Positions 35,296 through 43,923 of a DNA stretch of 64,000 bases are shown piece by piece. Position numbers and translations under genes: made by a program. How positions within the stretch are numbered: the first letter of the stretch is position 1; every line of letters begins with the position of its first letter. The DNA lies in NCBI RefSeq assembly GCF_003651245.1, contig NZ_RAPE01000006.1:1-64000 (forward strand). Direction: 5' to 3'. The notes below the pieces were generated by a model that ran no database searches, was not told the DNA's origin, and worked only from the letters and a program-made list of their open reading frames with translations. The DNA comes from Roseovarius spongiae. GTDB taxonomy: Bacteria; Pseudomonadota; Alphaproteobacteria; Rhodobacterales; Rhodobacteraceae.

Positions 35296-36021
35296 TTACG
35301 GTCCATCCTCCAGAACCAGATCGGCGATCAACGGCAGATGGTCGGAAACGGCCCTGGCATTGCGGTCGGTCCAGCAGCGGCTGAGCATCGTCCTTGGCTG
35401 GCAATAGATGCGGTCGAGCGGGAGGAGCGGCCAGAAGGCGGGAAAGGTGCGGATGTAGCTGTGTCCGGGGAACAGCCGGTCGAGGATCCGCCGCGCCGAA
35501 CCCCGCGCGGTCCAGTCGTTCAGATCGCCCATGAGGATCCCGCGGTCCTTGCCGCGCCGGACGATGCGCGCGAGCTTCAGGGCCTGGTGGTGGCGCTCCC
35601 GGAAGCTCAACCCGAGATGCGCGGCCACGACATGCAGCTGGCCATGCGGCGTCTCGACGGTCGTCTCGATCGCCGCGCGGGGTTCGCGCCGCCGGTAGGA
35701 AATGTCGTGATAGCGCGCCGGCGCCAGCGGCCAGCTGCTTATCAATGCGTGTCCGTAATCGCCGTCGGGCGCGCGGATCAGGCGGCTGGCCCGGGCATTG
35801 CCGCCCAGTTCGTCGCCCAGGAAGGTGAACGCGTCGGGCGCGGAGGGCGGACGCTTGCGCGAGTCGATCTCCTGCAGCGCGACGATCTGCGGGTGATGAC
35901 GGCGGACAAGCTCGACCACGCGCTGCAAATCGCGCCGCCGGTCCCGTCCCGCGCCGCCGTGAATGTTCCACGTCATGACGCGCACGACGCCGGGGGCGGG
36001 TCGCTCCACGCTCTCGGTCAA
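35296..36021 (-). CDS. ybhP: Endonuclease/exonuclease/phosphatase-family protein (YbhP-like)
   Basis: A 241-residue EEP-fold metal-dependent phosphoesterase. Core motifs are 'VMTWNIHGG' (Asn), 'IVALQEID' (metal-binding Glu), 'AHLGLSFRERHHQ', 'ILMGDLNDW' (Asp, Asn) and 'SDHLPLIADL' (final Asp-His). TTG 36021 with GGGGAG before it is the preferred start; a GTG at 36120 would add a weak N-terminus overlapping the divergent gene region. With the clsB- and ybhN-like genes next door it recreates the conserved ybhP-clsB-ybhN membrane-lipid group. Confidence 0.82.
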   Translation of the reverse strand: MTESVERPAPGVVRVMTWNIHGGAGRDRRRDLQRVVELVRRHHPQIVALQEIDSRKRPPSAPDAFTFLGDELGGNARASRLIRAPDGDYGHALISSWPLAPARYHDISYRRREPRAAIETTVETPHGQLHVVAAHLGLSFRERHHQALKLARIVRRGKDRGILMGDLNDWTARGSARRILDRLFPGHSYIRTFPAFWPLLPLDRIYCQPRTMLSRCWTDRNARAVSDHLPLIADLVLEDGP

Positions 36022-36137
36022 GCCGGCGCTCCCCGCCGATGCGGCCGCGCCGCCCTGGCCGTAAAAAACGCGCTTTCGCGGATCGAAAACCCCGTGGCGC
36101 GCGTTGCCCCGGCGTAGCACCGGAAGGAAACCAGCAC

Positions 36138-37127
36138 TTGCCAGCCGACAGCCCGCCCCGACGTCAGGCGCATCGCGCCGCCCATTCGCGCCGCCGCTGG
36201 TTTGGTTACCTCGTCGCCGTGGCCGTCACGGCTTTGGCGGCCTATCTGCTCTACCGGACGCTGTCGCAATATGAATGGTCGGAGTTGGTCGACGCGGTCA
36301 CGGCGATCTCCGCGCAGCGGTTGTTTGCGGCGCTGGGGTTTTCCGCCCTCAGCTATCTCACCCTGACCGGGTTCGACTGGCTGGCGCTGCGCCATGTCGG
36401 GCATCGGCTGTCCTATGGCAAGGTCGCGACCGCGTCGTTCACCAGCCTCTCCATCGGGCATACCTTGGGCCTCGCCGCGCTGTCCAGCGGCGCCATCCGT
36501 TACCGGTTCTATTCCCGCTGGGGGCTGCGTGGCGGCGAGGTGGCGGAGGTGATCGTCTTTTGCGGCGTCACGGTGGGGCTGGGGCTTGCGCTGCTGGGCG
36601 GCGCGGCCCTGCTGTTTGCGCCCGACATAGCGGTCAACGCCTTCGGATTGGGCCGCGGCGTGGTCAGGGTGGCGGCGGCGGTCGCGCTCGCCGGTCCGGT
36701 CGTCTATCTCGTCATGGCCGCGCTCATCCGGCGCCCCTTCAGCATCCGGGGGCGCGAGATCAGGATGCCGGCGCTGAAATTCGCGCTGGCGCAGGTCGCG
36801 CTGGGGTCGCTGAACTATGTCTTTCTTGCCGCCGCGCTTCATCAGGCTGTGCTTTCCATCGCGGACATCGGGTATCTCCCGGTCGCCGCCGCCGCCGTCA
36901 GCGCCAATGTCGCGACGATCATCACCCATGTTCCCGGCGGGCTCGGCGTGGTCGAGGCGGTCCTCGTCTATCTCCTTCCGGGCCGCGAACTGATCGGTCC
37001 GATCCTTATCTTTCGTTTCGTCTATTTCCTCGTCCCCCTCTGTTTCGGGCTGGCGACGCTTGGGCTCTCCGAGCTTCTCCTGTCGCGCGCGCGCCCGAAA
37101 CGCGCCAGGCGCGACCAAAGCCGGTAA
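36138..37127 (+). CDS. ybhN: YbhN/UPF0104-type membrane protein (LPG-synthase transmembrane family)
   Basis: A 329-residue integral membrane protein with about eight hydrophobic segments, of the lysylphosphatidylglycerol-synthetase transmembrane family. Typical spots are 'TSLSIGHTLGLAALSSGAIR', followed by YRFYSRWGL, and 'IITHVPGGLGVVEAVLVYLL'. There is no soluble aminoacyl-transferase domain. The start is inferred as TTG 36138, because AAGGAAA lies 7 bases upstream; the longer upstream frame is Arg-rich. In E. coli the gene neighbours clsB. Its 3' end overlaps that of the convergent phospholipase-D gene by 106 bases. Confidence 0.8.
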   Translation: MPADSPPRRQAHRAAHSRRRWFGYLVAVAVTALAAYLLYRTLSQYEWSELVDAVTAISAQRLFAALGFSALSYLTLTGFDWLALRHVGHRLSYGKVATASFTSLSIGHTLGLAALSSGAIRYRFYSRWGLRGGEVAEVIVFCGVTVGLGLALLGGAALLFAPDIAVNAFGLGRGVVRVAAAVALAGPVVYLVMAALIRRPFSIRGREIRMPALKFALAQVALGSLNYVFLAAALHQAVLSIADIGYLPVAAAAVSANVATIITHVPGGLGVVEAVLVYLLPGRELIGPILIFRFVYFLVPLCFGLATLGLSELLLSRARPKRARRDQSR

Positions 37128-38572
37128 AGACCGCCCGCAAGGGGCAGCGGGCGCTCGGGATCGAGCAGGACGGTGCCGGGAAAGGGCCGGCGGGCACCGC
37201 GGGATGTGGGCATGAGGCGTAGGCTGTGGCCGTCATGGCGAAGACCGTCGATCACGTCGAGGAGCCGCTTCCCCTCTGATGAGGGGCCATTCAGGTCGCC
37301 ACGGTCGACCCCCAGGTGTTCGGCCAGCAGGGTATCGCGCAGGCGACGGATCGCCTCGCGCTCCGGCTGGGTCTGGGCGACGAGCGTCACGTCGCATTCG
37401 GTGTCCAGCCCGACGGACCGGTTGTTGAGGTTCGCGGACCCGACGCGCAGGAACCTGTCGTCGATGAACGCCACCTTGGCATGGATCAGCAGGCGATGCG
37501 CCTCGGCGCTGTCCGCGACCGGGTAGTAGACCCGCAGCCTGTCGTGCCGGTCGGCCGCCTTCAGACGGCGCAGCAGCCGCTCGCGGTTCGCGCCCATGAT
37601 GAAGCGCTCCGCGACGCCGTTGGCGGTGCGCGTGCACACGACCACGATCTCTGGCCCATCGGGCTGCGCGAGCATGGTCTCCAGCAACCGCCCCACCCGG
37701 TGACTGGTGAAATATTGCGTCTCGATATAGACTGTCCTTCGCGCCGCGCGCAGCAGATCGTCGGTAAGTTGCGCAACCTCCTCGACGCCGGCGCGACCGT
37801 TGTAGCGCGGCCGCGTGCGCGAAACCGCGACGCTGACGTTGCTGAGATCGGGTTCCACGCTGTCGGGCCAACGGTCGACCGGGGCGGCGGCCGGCAGCGC
37901 CTCGTTCGTCGCGTCACGCCATCGCTCGCGGGCGATGTCGCCAACGGCGCGCACGACCGGCCCGTCCAGAACCGCCTGGACGTCGTGGACGGGTTCATAC
38001 GGCTTGCCGTCCGGATCCTCGCGCAGCTTCTCCTCCGGGGCATGGCCGGGCCTGTCCCAGCGGGCGACGGTCAGGTCCATGCCGCCGACGAAGGCGACGG
38101 AATCGTCGATGATGACCATCTTCTGATGATGCGAGGCATAGAAGGGGTGGTGCGTGTCGAGACGCACGCTGATGCGCTCGTGCGCGGACCAATCCGCGCC
38201 GACGAACAGTGGCAGAGACTCTCCCGGACCATGCGCCGTGGCAAGGCTCCACACCAAAACCCGGACGTGCAGATCGGGCCGCTCTTCAACCAGGGAGCGC
38301 AGCAGATCGCCGAGCGTGGGGGCATCCGCGCCATCCTGTGGTCGCAGACGGATGCGGGCGTCGAAATCCCAGCCGATGATGAGGATGGATCTCTCCGCGC
38401 GCCTGAGGCTGGCGTCAAGCGCGGCGAAATAGGCCTCGCCGTCTATCAGCAGCGCCGCGCGCTCGGCCTCTGAGAGCGCGCAGCAGTTGCGGCCGGGGAC
38501 GAGAACCGCCGCCGGCCGCGCCTCGGCGCCGCCGTAACATGGCGCGCGCCCAGCTTCATTCGCTTGCAGCAT
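37022..38572 (-). CDS. clsB: Phospholipase D-family protein (cardiolipin-synthase-like)
   Basis: A 516-residue PLD-superfamily enzyme with two HKD motifs: 'HHQKMVIIDDSVAFVGGMD' and 'IHAKVAFIDDRFLRVGSAN' (followed by LNNRS). No N-terminal membrane segments are seen, which is closer to ClsB than to ClsA. It would condense phosphatidyl groups (cardiolipin or phosphatidyl-alcohol synthesis) or act as a phospholipase. ATG 38572 is chosen because upstream codons are not protein-like. A consensus EcfG-type promoter lies 106-130 bases upstream (38678-38702). Confidence 0.85.
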   Translation of the reverse strand: MLQANEAGRAPCYGGAEARPAAVLVPGRNCCALSEAERAALLIDGEAYFAALDASLRRAERSILIIGWDFDARIRLRPQDGADAPTLGDLLRSLVEERPDLHVRVLVWSLATAHGPGESLPLFVGADWSAHERISVRLDTHHPFYASHHQKMVIIDDSVAFVGGMDLTVARWDRPGHAPEEKLREDPDGKPYEPVHDVQAVLDGPVVRAVGDIARERWRDATNEALPAAAPVDRWPDSVEPDLSNVSVAVSRTRPRYNGRAGVEEVAQLTDDLLRAARRTVYIETQYFTSHRVGRLLETMLAQPDGPEIVVVCTRTANGVAERFIMGANRERLLRRLKAADRHDRLRVYYPVADSAEAHRLLIHAKVAFIDDRFLRVGSANLNNRSVGLDTECDVTLVAQTQPEREAIRRLRDTLLAEHLGVDRGDLNGPSSEGKRLLDVIDGLRHDGHSLRLMPTSRGARRPFPGTVLLDPERPLPLAGGLYRLWSRLARFGRARDRRSSESPSVASPKQRGTRK

Positions 38573-38927
38573 GTCTTCTCGCCAATGCCTTGTGCAACCT
38601 CGTCTTCTTGCGGAAGGCTCGGAGTGCCGGCAAAGCCGTGTGCACTTTGCTGCCTCGCCGCAAATGCTTCCATGCACAACGGAATGGCGGGTAAAACGTT
38701 CCTTTGCGGATCCTTCCCGCCGGAATCCGCGGCGGTCCGAAACTGGCCTGGCGAATGCGGCCGCTCTCCGTCTCGCCGGCCGCGGGGTCTTGGTCGAAGG
38801 TCGCATGAGCCATCCCGACAAAATCCCGGCACCTTGGAACCATCCATCATTGGAAGGTTGTTAATGCTGCAAGCAGCCGGATGTTTTCGCTGTTGCGCCA
38901 TGCTCGGCACGATCGGGAGACAAGACG
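38573..38927. promoter_or_regulatory. Intergenic control region between clsB-like gene and nuo-like operon
   Basis: A 355-base gap between divergent units without a convincing gene. It holds the leftward EcfG-type promoter at 38678-38702. On the rightward strand only a weak GGAAC at 38836 with TGTT 18 bases later is seen, too far from consensus to claim for the nuo-like operon. Confidence 0.5.
38678..38702 (-). promoter_or_regulatory. EcfG-type general-stress promoter (clsB-like gene)
   Basis: Read on the minus strand: GGAAC, 16 bases, CGTT. This is an exact match to the alphaproteobacterial EcfG/SigT consensus GGAAC-N16/17-CGTT. The -10 element ends 106 bases before the phospholipase-D-family start. 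Confidence 0.65.
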
Positions 38928-39269
38928 ATGATCCAGATTGCCATGCCCGTCGTTCTCGCGATGCTCGCCATTGCCTTCACGACAGCCATTCAGCGCATCG
39001 CCCGAACGGATGCGACATGGCCCCGGCGCGCGCCGTTTCTGGGGGGTGGCCTGCCCGAAACCCACGCCTGGCAGCGGTTTCATGTGCGCTATTACCCGAT
39101 GGCGCTGCTCTTCATCGCGTTCGAGATGGAGATGATGTTCATGTATCCGTGGGCGGTCGTGTACGTGGAGACCGGCGTGAAGGCGCTGGCCGAGATGGGC
39201 ATGTTTCTCGGCATCCTGTCCATCGGCATCCTCTACGGCTGGCGCGAGGGGGTGTTCCGGTGGCAATGA
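38928..39269 (+). CDS. nuoA: Complex I subunit A homologue
   Basis: A 113-residue membrane protein with three hydrophobic segments. 'RFHVRYYPMALLFIAFEMEM' with MFMYPWAVVY matches the NuoA/ND3 core, including the acidic pair. The loop before it reads 'FLGGGLPETHAW' instead of YECG-x2-P, so the conserved loop cysteine of NuoA/ND3, which senses the quinone-site state, is absent. It is the first gene of an eight-gene operon. The stop overlaps the next start (ATGA). Confidence 0.85.
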   Translation: MIQIAMPVVLAMLAIAFTTAIQRIARTDATWPRRAPFLGGGLPETHAWQRFHVRYYPMALLFIAFEMEMMFMYPWAVVYVETGVKALAEMGMFLGILSIGILYGWREGVFRWQ

Positions 39270-40135
39270 GCTGGCTTTCCACGCTGGCGCATGACGCCGA
39301 GATCGCGGTGTTCGCCGCCGTCGGCCAGCATGGGCTGGGTCTGACCGAAACGCTTGGGCGCCAGCGCGGCGTTCGGCTGGTATCGTCGCCGCGCCATGCC
39401 CGCGTGCTGTTGGTCGCCGGCGAGGTGGAGTCTGCGCAGGCCCGCGCGCTCGAGCGGCTGCATGCCCAGATCCCCCCGCCGCGTGGCACGGTCTGGTGGC
39501 AGGCCCCGCGTCTTTTCGAACGGGGCGAGACGGTGATCGGCGATGACCCGGGCGAGGCGATCCGGCGGGCGGCTGGCGCGGATGATCCCGAACAGCGCCC
39601 CGACGTGCCGCCGCATCCGTGGCGGGGCATGGGTCCGCACGGGCAGGGCGGGCACGGCATGATGGGCGGCAATCCTTATGGGCGCCCCATGGCGATGACG
39701 GCGGATGATATCCGCGACGGGCTGACGCTCGATGCCTATTCGGCGCGGTTCGGCCCGTTCCTGCCGGCGCTGCCGCCGGGGCTCGTGCTGGACCTGACCA
39801 TGCAGGGCGATGTGATCGTTTCGGCCGCCGCGGCCTCGCCGCCTTATCCGCAGGGGCCGGAGGGCGACGCGCCCACCCTCTGCGCCGCGCGGATGTTGCG
39901 GCTGATGGGGATCGGGCCGCGTGCGGCCCACGCGCGCGGCGCGTTGATGGCGCTGCCCAAGGGGTCGGGCATGCGGCGGCGGCTCGCAGCATGGCTGCGC
40001 GGCGAGACGGTGACCGAGAGTCCGGCGCCGCCGCCGAACGCGCTGCCCGGCCGCGAATGGGCCGAGGCGGTGCTGTGGCTGGCCAGTTTCCCGCCCTCGC
40101 GCCTGCGCGCTGTCTGCCCGGAGGAAGCCGCATGA
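39266..40135 (+). CDS. NuoB/NuoD-like soluble subunit lacking Fe-S cysteines
   Basis: A 289-residue soluble protein. Residues about 10-75 align with NuoB ('SSPRHARVLLVAGEVESAQA' against its SPRQADLMIVAG region), but the tandem CC and the later Cys ligands of cluster N2 are missing; the only cysteines are 206 and 284. Residues 117-143 are rich in His, Gly and Met ('HPWRGMGPHGQGGHGMMGG'). Residues about 153-190 ('ARFGPFLPALPPGLVLDL') resemble the opening of NuoD (GPQHPATHGVLRL). It appears to be a NuoB-NuoD-like cap without electron-transfer centres. ATGA overlaps join it to nuoA and nuoH. Confidence 0.6.
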   Translation: MSWLSTLAHDAEIAVFAAVGQHGLGLTETLGRQRGVRLVSSPRHARVLLVAGEVESAQARALERLHAQIPPPRGTVWWQAPRLFERGETVIGDDPGEAIRRAAGADDPEQRPDVPPHPWRGMGPHGQGGHGMMGGNPYGRPMAMTADDIRDGLTLDAYSARFGPFLPALPPGLVLDLTMQGDVIVSAAAASPPYPQGPEGDAPTLCAARMLRLMGIGPRAAHARGALMALPKGSGMRRRLAAWLRGETVTESPAPPPNALPGREWAEAVLWLASFPPSRLRAVCPEEAA

Positions 40136-41025
40136 TTGCCGCCACCTTCGCCCTGCTGTTGTCATTGCCGCTGCTCGTCTGGGTCGCCGCGATGTTCGAC
40201 CGCATCGGCGCCGGGCGCGGCAGGGTCGTCATGGCGCCGCTGCAAAACGGCGCGGCGCTGCTGCTGCGCCCGAACACCGAAACCGAGGCGCCCGATCAGC
40301 TCAACCGTCTGCTGGCGCCAGGCTGGTATCTGGCGCTGGCGCTGGTCGGCCTGTCGGTGGTGCCCTTCGCGCCCGGCGTCGTCGCTAGCGACATCGCGAC
40401 CGGCCTCGTTCTCTGGGGCGCCTGCGAGGCGCTGACGGTAGTGGTCGTCTTCCTGCATGGCTGGTCGCCCAATTCACCGCTGCCGCTGATCGGCGCCTAT
40501 CGCTATGTCGCGATCGGCCTGCCCGCGATGCTTCTGTCGATGTTCGTGCTGATCGGCGCGGCGCTGCCCGCGCAATCGCTGTCGGTGGCGGAGGTGGTCG
40601 AGGCGCAGCGCGACCTCTGGAACGTCGTGCGCCAGCCGCTCGGCCTGCCGCTTTTCATGGCTCTCGGGCTGGCGATCACCTTGCGCGGGCCGTTCGACTT
40701 CGCGGAGGGCGCGGAACTGGCGGGCGGCGCCTCGGCCGAGGAAAGCGGGCCGGCGCTGGCGGCCTGGCGGTTCGCGCGCGCGGCGATGCTGGTCGCGTTC
40801 TCGGCCATGGCGGCGACGGCGTTCCTGGGCGGCTACCTTGGGCCGGTGCTGCCGGGTCCGGCCTGGCTGCTGCTGAAGACGCTGGCAGTGATGGCCGCCG
40901 CGGTGGCCGCCGGGCGGTTCTTCGCGCGGATGCCGCCGGCGCGGATGCTGACCTTCCTCTGGGTGGTGCTGCTGCCGCTCTCCTTCGCCAACCTGGCGCT
41001 GGTCGGCGTTGAGGCGCTGCCATGA
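40132..41025 (+). CDS. nuoH: Complex I subunit H homologue, shortened
   Basis: A 297-residue membrane protein with about eight segments. Recognisable NuoH parts are 'WSPNSPLPLIGAYRYVA', 'LRGPFDFAEGAELAGG' (family: RAPFDLPEAESELVAGY) and 'LGGYLGPVLPGPAWLLLKT'. It is about 25-30 residues shorter than standard NuoH. The quinone-channel loops are altered: the Glu-rich stretch after ELVAGY is replaced by 'ASAEESGPALAAW', and the R-x-GPN-x-G opening is degenerate. The altered loops match the absence of a normal peripheral arm. Confidence 0.8.
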   Translation: MIAATFALLLSLPLLVWVAAMFDRIGAGRGRVVMAPLQNGAALLLRPNTETEAPDQLNRLLAPGWYLALALVGLSVVPFAPGVVASDIATGLVLWGACEALTVVVVFLHGWSPNSPLPLIGAYRYVAIGLPAMLLSMFVLIGAALPAQSLSVAEVVEAQRDLWNVVRQPLGLPLFMALGLAITLRGPFDFAEGAELAGGASAEESGPALAAWRFARAAMLVAFSAMAATAFLGGYLGPVLPGPAWLLLKTLAVMAAAVAAGRFFARMPPARMLTFLWVVLLPLSFANLALVGVEALP

Positions 41026-41624
41026 TTGATGCGCTGTTCCTTACCCTGTCGGCGCTGGCGATCTGGTCGGGCTGGCGCGTGTTCCGGGTGGATTCAATGG
41101 TGCGCGCGTCGTTCCTGCTCATGGTTTCCTTCATCGCCGTGGGGCTGATCGCGGTGCTTCTGGCCGCGCCCTATATCGGGATCGCCACCATCTTCATGAT
41201 GGCGGTCGAAATGATGGTCATGGCCCTCTTCATGGTGATGTTCATGATGAACCCCGCCGGGCTGAATCCTATGGTGATGGTGCATCAGCATCGCTTCGCC
41301 GTCGTCGCGGGGATCGTGGCGTTTGCCGGGCTCACGGCGGCGGCGCTGCTGTCGGACCTGCCTTCGCGGCCCGTGCCCGAGAGCGCCGAGGTGGTGCGCG
41401 CCCTGGGCCATGAACTGCTGGGGCCGTCGATGCTGATCTTCGAGACGGCGGGCGTCACGCTGCTGGCCACCATGATCGGCGCGGTCGTGCTCTCGGCGCG
41501 GTCGGGGCGGTATGGTGACTCCGATGCCGGATCGGTCCCGCCCGGACTGACCCCCGGGGGGGAACCCGCGGGGCGCAAGCCCGACGACGGCAGGGGGCGT
41601 CCCCACCATCACGGGGGGCAATGA
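41022..41624 (+). CDS. nuoJ: Complex I subunit J homologue
   Basis: A 200-residue membrane protein with five hydrophobic segments. The central segment 'IFMMAVEMMVMALFMVMFMM' and the last 'FETAGVTLLATMIGAVVLSA' match NuoJ. The C-terminal 35 residues are a hydrophilic tail ending in HHHGGQ. It starts by ATGA overlap with the subunit H gene and is followed by subunit K after one base. Confidence 0.82.
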   Translation: MIDALFLTLSALAIWSGWRVFRVDSMVRASFLLMVSFIAVGLIAVLLAAPYIGIATIFMMAVEMMVMALFMVMFMMNPAGLNPMVMVHQHRFAVVAGIVAFAGLTAAALLSDLPSRPVPESAEVVRALGHELLGPSMLIFETAGVTLLATMIGAVVLSARSGRYGDSDAGSVPPGLTPGGEPAGRKPDDGRGRPHHHGGQ

Positions 41625-41625
41625 G

Positions 41626-41931
41626 ATGACGCTTGCAACTGTCCTGATCGTCGCCGCCGCGCTGATCGGCATCGGGCTTTACGGCGCGCTGTCGCAGCAA
41701 AGCTTCGTCATGCTGATGATGGGGCTGGAGCTGATGCTGAACGGCGCGATCCTGGGCGTCATGGGTTTCTGGGCCTTTGCGCTTGGCGGCGCGCCCGAGG
41801 GACAGCTTCTGGCGATCATCGTCATGGCGGTGATGGCGGTCGAGATGGCCGTGGGTTTCGCGCTCGTGGTCGCGGTCTATCGCAAGCGGCAGGCCGACAT
41901 GACCGAAAGCCTGACGACGATGAGGCATTGA
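41626..41931 (+). CDS. nuoK: Complex I subunit K homologue
   Basis: A 101-residue, three-segment membrane protein. The two buried glutamates needed for proton transfer in NuoK are both present, in 'MLMMGLELMLNGAI' and 'MAVMAVEMAVGFALV'. The length is that of standard NuoK. The stop overlaps the subunit L start (TGATG). Confidence 0.88.
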   Translation: MTLATVLIVAAALIGIGLYGALSQQSFVMLMMGLELMLNGAILGVMGFWAFALGGAPEGQLLAIIVMAVMAVEMAVGFALVVAVYRKRQADMTESLTTMRH

Positions 41932-43922
41932 TGCTGTTTGCTCTCCCCCTCTTTCCGGCGCTGGCCGGGCTGGCGCTCTGGACCGCGGGCGACGGGCCGC
42001 GCCTGCGTCTGGGGGTGATGGCGGGCGCCGCGGCGGCGGGTACGCTGCTGCTGGCGGCGCTGGCCGCCGCCCGGGGCTGGAGCGGCGGTTTCGCCTGGGG
42101 CGCCGGGCTGGATCTGCACCTTGCGCTGACGCCGCTTTCCGCCGCCGTGGCCATCACCGTTCCGGCGGTGGCGCTGCCGGTTCTGGTCTTCGCCGCCGCG
42201 CATGAAGACAGGCGCGGACTGGCGCGCCTGCTGGGCCTGATGTTGATTTTCACCGGCGCGATGCTGCTCACCGTCGCCGCCGCCGACCTGCTGACCCTTC
42301 TGATCGGGTGGGAGGTGATGGGCTTCTGCTCCTGGGCGCTGATCGGACACCACTGGCGCGATCGCGCGAACATGGCGTCGGGGCGCTATGCCTTCGTGAT
42401 GACACGGCTCGGCGATCTGGGCTTGTTCCTCGCGTTGATGGCGACATGGAACAGGGCGGGGTCGCTCGAATACGCCGCGCTCGGGCGGCTGGAGGGCATA
42501 ACGTTGGCGCTGGCCGCTTTCGGCGTGTTGGCTGCCGCAGCGGCCAAGGCGGGGCAGGGGCCGTTCGCGCTGTGGCTCTTCCGCGCGATGGATGGACCCT
42601 CTGCCGTGTCGGCGCTGCTGCATGCAGCGACCATGGTGGCGGCGGGCGCCTACCTTCTGGCGCGGCTGCATCCGTGGCTGGCCTCCGTGCCTGGCTGGAG
42701 CCTCGCCGTGATCGCGCTTGGCCTGTTCACCGCGCTGGCAGGCGGAGCCGTCGCGGTGATGCAGGGCCACGCGAAGAAACTGCTGGCCGGCTCGACCTCG
42801 GCGCAGTTGGGGCTGATGTTCATCGCGGTGGGCGCGGGTTATCCGGGCGTCGCGGTGGCGCACCTGGTCACGCATGCCGCGTTCAAGGCGCCGCTGTTCC
42901 TGTCGGCTGGCGTCGCCGGAGAGGCGGGCGGAACCTACCGGCTGCGCGAGATGGGATATATGCGCGCTCTGCCCTGGACAGCCGGGCTGACCGCGCTGGC
43001 CGCCTTGGCGCTGGCCGCTGTGCCGTTCATGGGAGCCGCATGGAGCAAGGAGCAGATTGTCGCTGCCGCCACGCATGAGAGCGTTTGGCTGGGCCTTTTC
43101 GTCATGCTCGCGGGGGCGCTTTCCGCCGCCTACGCCATGCGGTTCTGGTTCCTGGCCTACGGGCCGCGCGATGCGAAGCCGCAGGCCGAACCGCGCCGGC
43201 CCGAGATCGCCGCGACTGGCGCGCTGGCGCTGACCTGCGTGGCGCTCGGCGTGCTGTGGGCGCCGCCCCTGCAGGACGCGCTGCCGCTGCGGCTACCGGA
43301 GGGCAAGCCGCTGGAAATCGCCGGCTCGCTGGCGTTTGTCGCCCTCGGTCTGGTGGCCGGGCTGACGCTCGCGCGGCGCGAGACCGCGCCCCCGCCGACA
43401 GCCGCTGATTGGCTGGGCCTGCCCGCGCTGATCGAGCGCGGCGTTGTGCGCCCTTTCGAGCGCTTCGCGCGCCTCGCCGCGCGAACCGATGACGATCTGC
43501 TCGACGCGATCCCGCGCGGCGCGGCCACGGGGGCCCGTCGGGTCGCGCGCGGCGGGCGGTGGGTCTGGGGCGCCATGCAGACCGACGATGCGCTGCTCGA
43601 TGCGATTCCCCGCAGTGCGGCGGCAGCCGCGCACCGTGTCGCGCGGGGCCGGAACAATGCCGGGGGCGCGATGCAGGCGGATCGGGTGGTGCTGGACGCC
43701 GCGGTCTGGCAAATCGCCGCCGCCACGCGCGCGCTGGCCCGGCTGGGGGATCGCCGCGGCGAGCTGTTGGCGGACGGGCTGCCCGAAGGCGCCGCCGGTC
43801 TCACCGGGCGCGGCGGCGCGGATGCGCGGCGGCTGCAAACGGGGCTCTCGCATCAATATTACGCCATTTTCGCCATCGGCGCGGGGCTCGCCATCCTGTT
43901 CCTGATTACGGAAGCGTTCTGA
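41931..43922 (+). CDS. nuoL: Complex I subunit L homologue with repeat insertion
   Basis: A 663-residue Mrp/NuoL-type antiporter-like subunit. Key proton-path residues are kept: Glu in 'LLIGWEVMGFCSW', Arg/Asp in 'VMTRLGDLGLF', Lys in 'AAKAGQGPFALWLF', His in 'SALLHAATMVAAGAYL' and Lys in 'AAWSKEQIV'. Residues about 519-594, where the lateral helix should begin, hold two tandem 32-residue repeats ('TDDDLLDAIPRGAATGARRV' and 'TDDALLDAIPRSAAAAAHRV') plus a third partial copy. A final membrane segment follows ('YYAIFAIGAGLAILFLI'). ATG 41931 is preferred to a TTG one codon upstream. Confidence 0.88.
   Translation: MLFALPLFPALAGLALWTAGDGPRLRLGVMAGAAAAGTLLLAALAAARGWSGGFAWGAGLDLHLALTPLSAAVAITVPAVALPVLVFAAAHEDRRGLARLLGLMLIFTGAMLLTVAAADLLTLLIGWEVMGFCSWALIGHHWRDRANMASGRYAFVMTRLGDLGLFLALMATWNRAGSLEYAALGRLEGITLALAAFGVLAAAAAKAGQGPFALWLFRAMDGPSAVSALLHAATMVAAGAYLLARLHPWLASVPGWSLAVIALGLFTALAGGAVAVMQGHAKKLLAGSTSAQLGLMFIAVGAGYPGVAVAHLVTHAAFKAPLFLSAGVAGEAGGTYRLREMGYMRALPWTAGLTALAALALAAVPFMGAAWSKEQIVAAATHESVWLGLFVMLAGALSAAYAMRFWFLAYGPRDAKPQAEPRRPEIAATGALALTCVALGVLWAPPLQDALPLRLPEGKPLEIAGSLAFVALGLVAGLTLARRETAPPPTAADWLGLPALIERGVVRPFERFARLAARTDDDLLDAIPRGAATGARRVARGGRWVWGAMQTDDALLDAIPRSAAAAAHRVARGRNNAGGAMQADRVVLDAAVWQIAAATRALARLGDRRGELLADGLPEGAAGLTGRGGADARRLQTGLSHQYYAIFAIGAGLAILFLITEAF
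43485..43676 (+). repeat. 96-base direct repeat inside the subunit L gene
   Basis: Two in-frame tandem copies (43485-43580 and 43581-43676), each encoding TDD-x-LLDAIPR, an Ala/Arg-rich helix, then GAMQ. A third, partial copy encodes 'ADRVVLDAAVW'. The reading frame is intact. Confidence 0.75.
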
Positions 43923-43923
43923 C

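Noticed and set aside
38836..38862. GGAAC ... TGTT considered as an EcfG promoter for the nuo-like operon
   Set aside because: The spacer is 18 bases and the -10 has a mismatch; two deviations together are not enough to claim it.
38847..40277. Long minus-strand frame (476 codons) opposite the first nuo-like genes
   Set aside because: Very Arg/Ala/Pro-rich low-complexity product with no recognisable segment; it is a GC-driven shadow.
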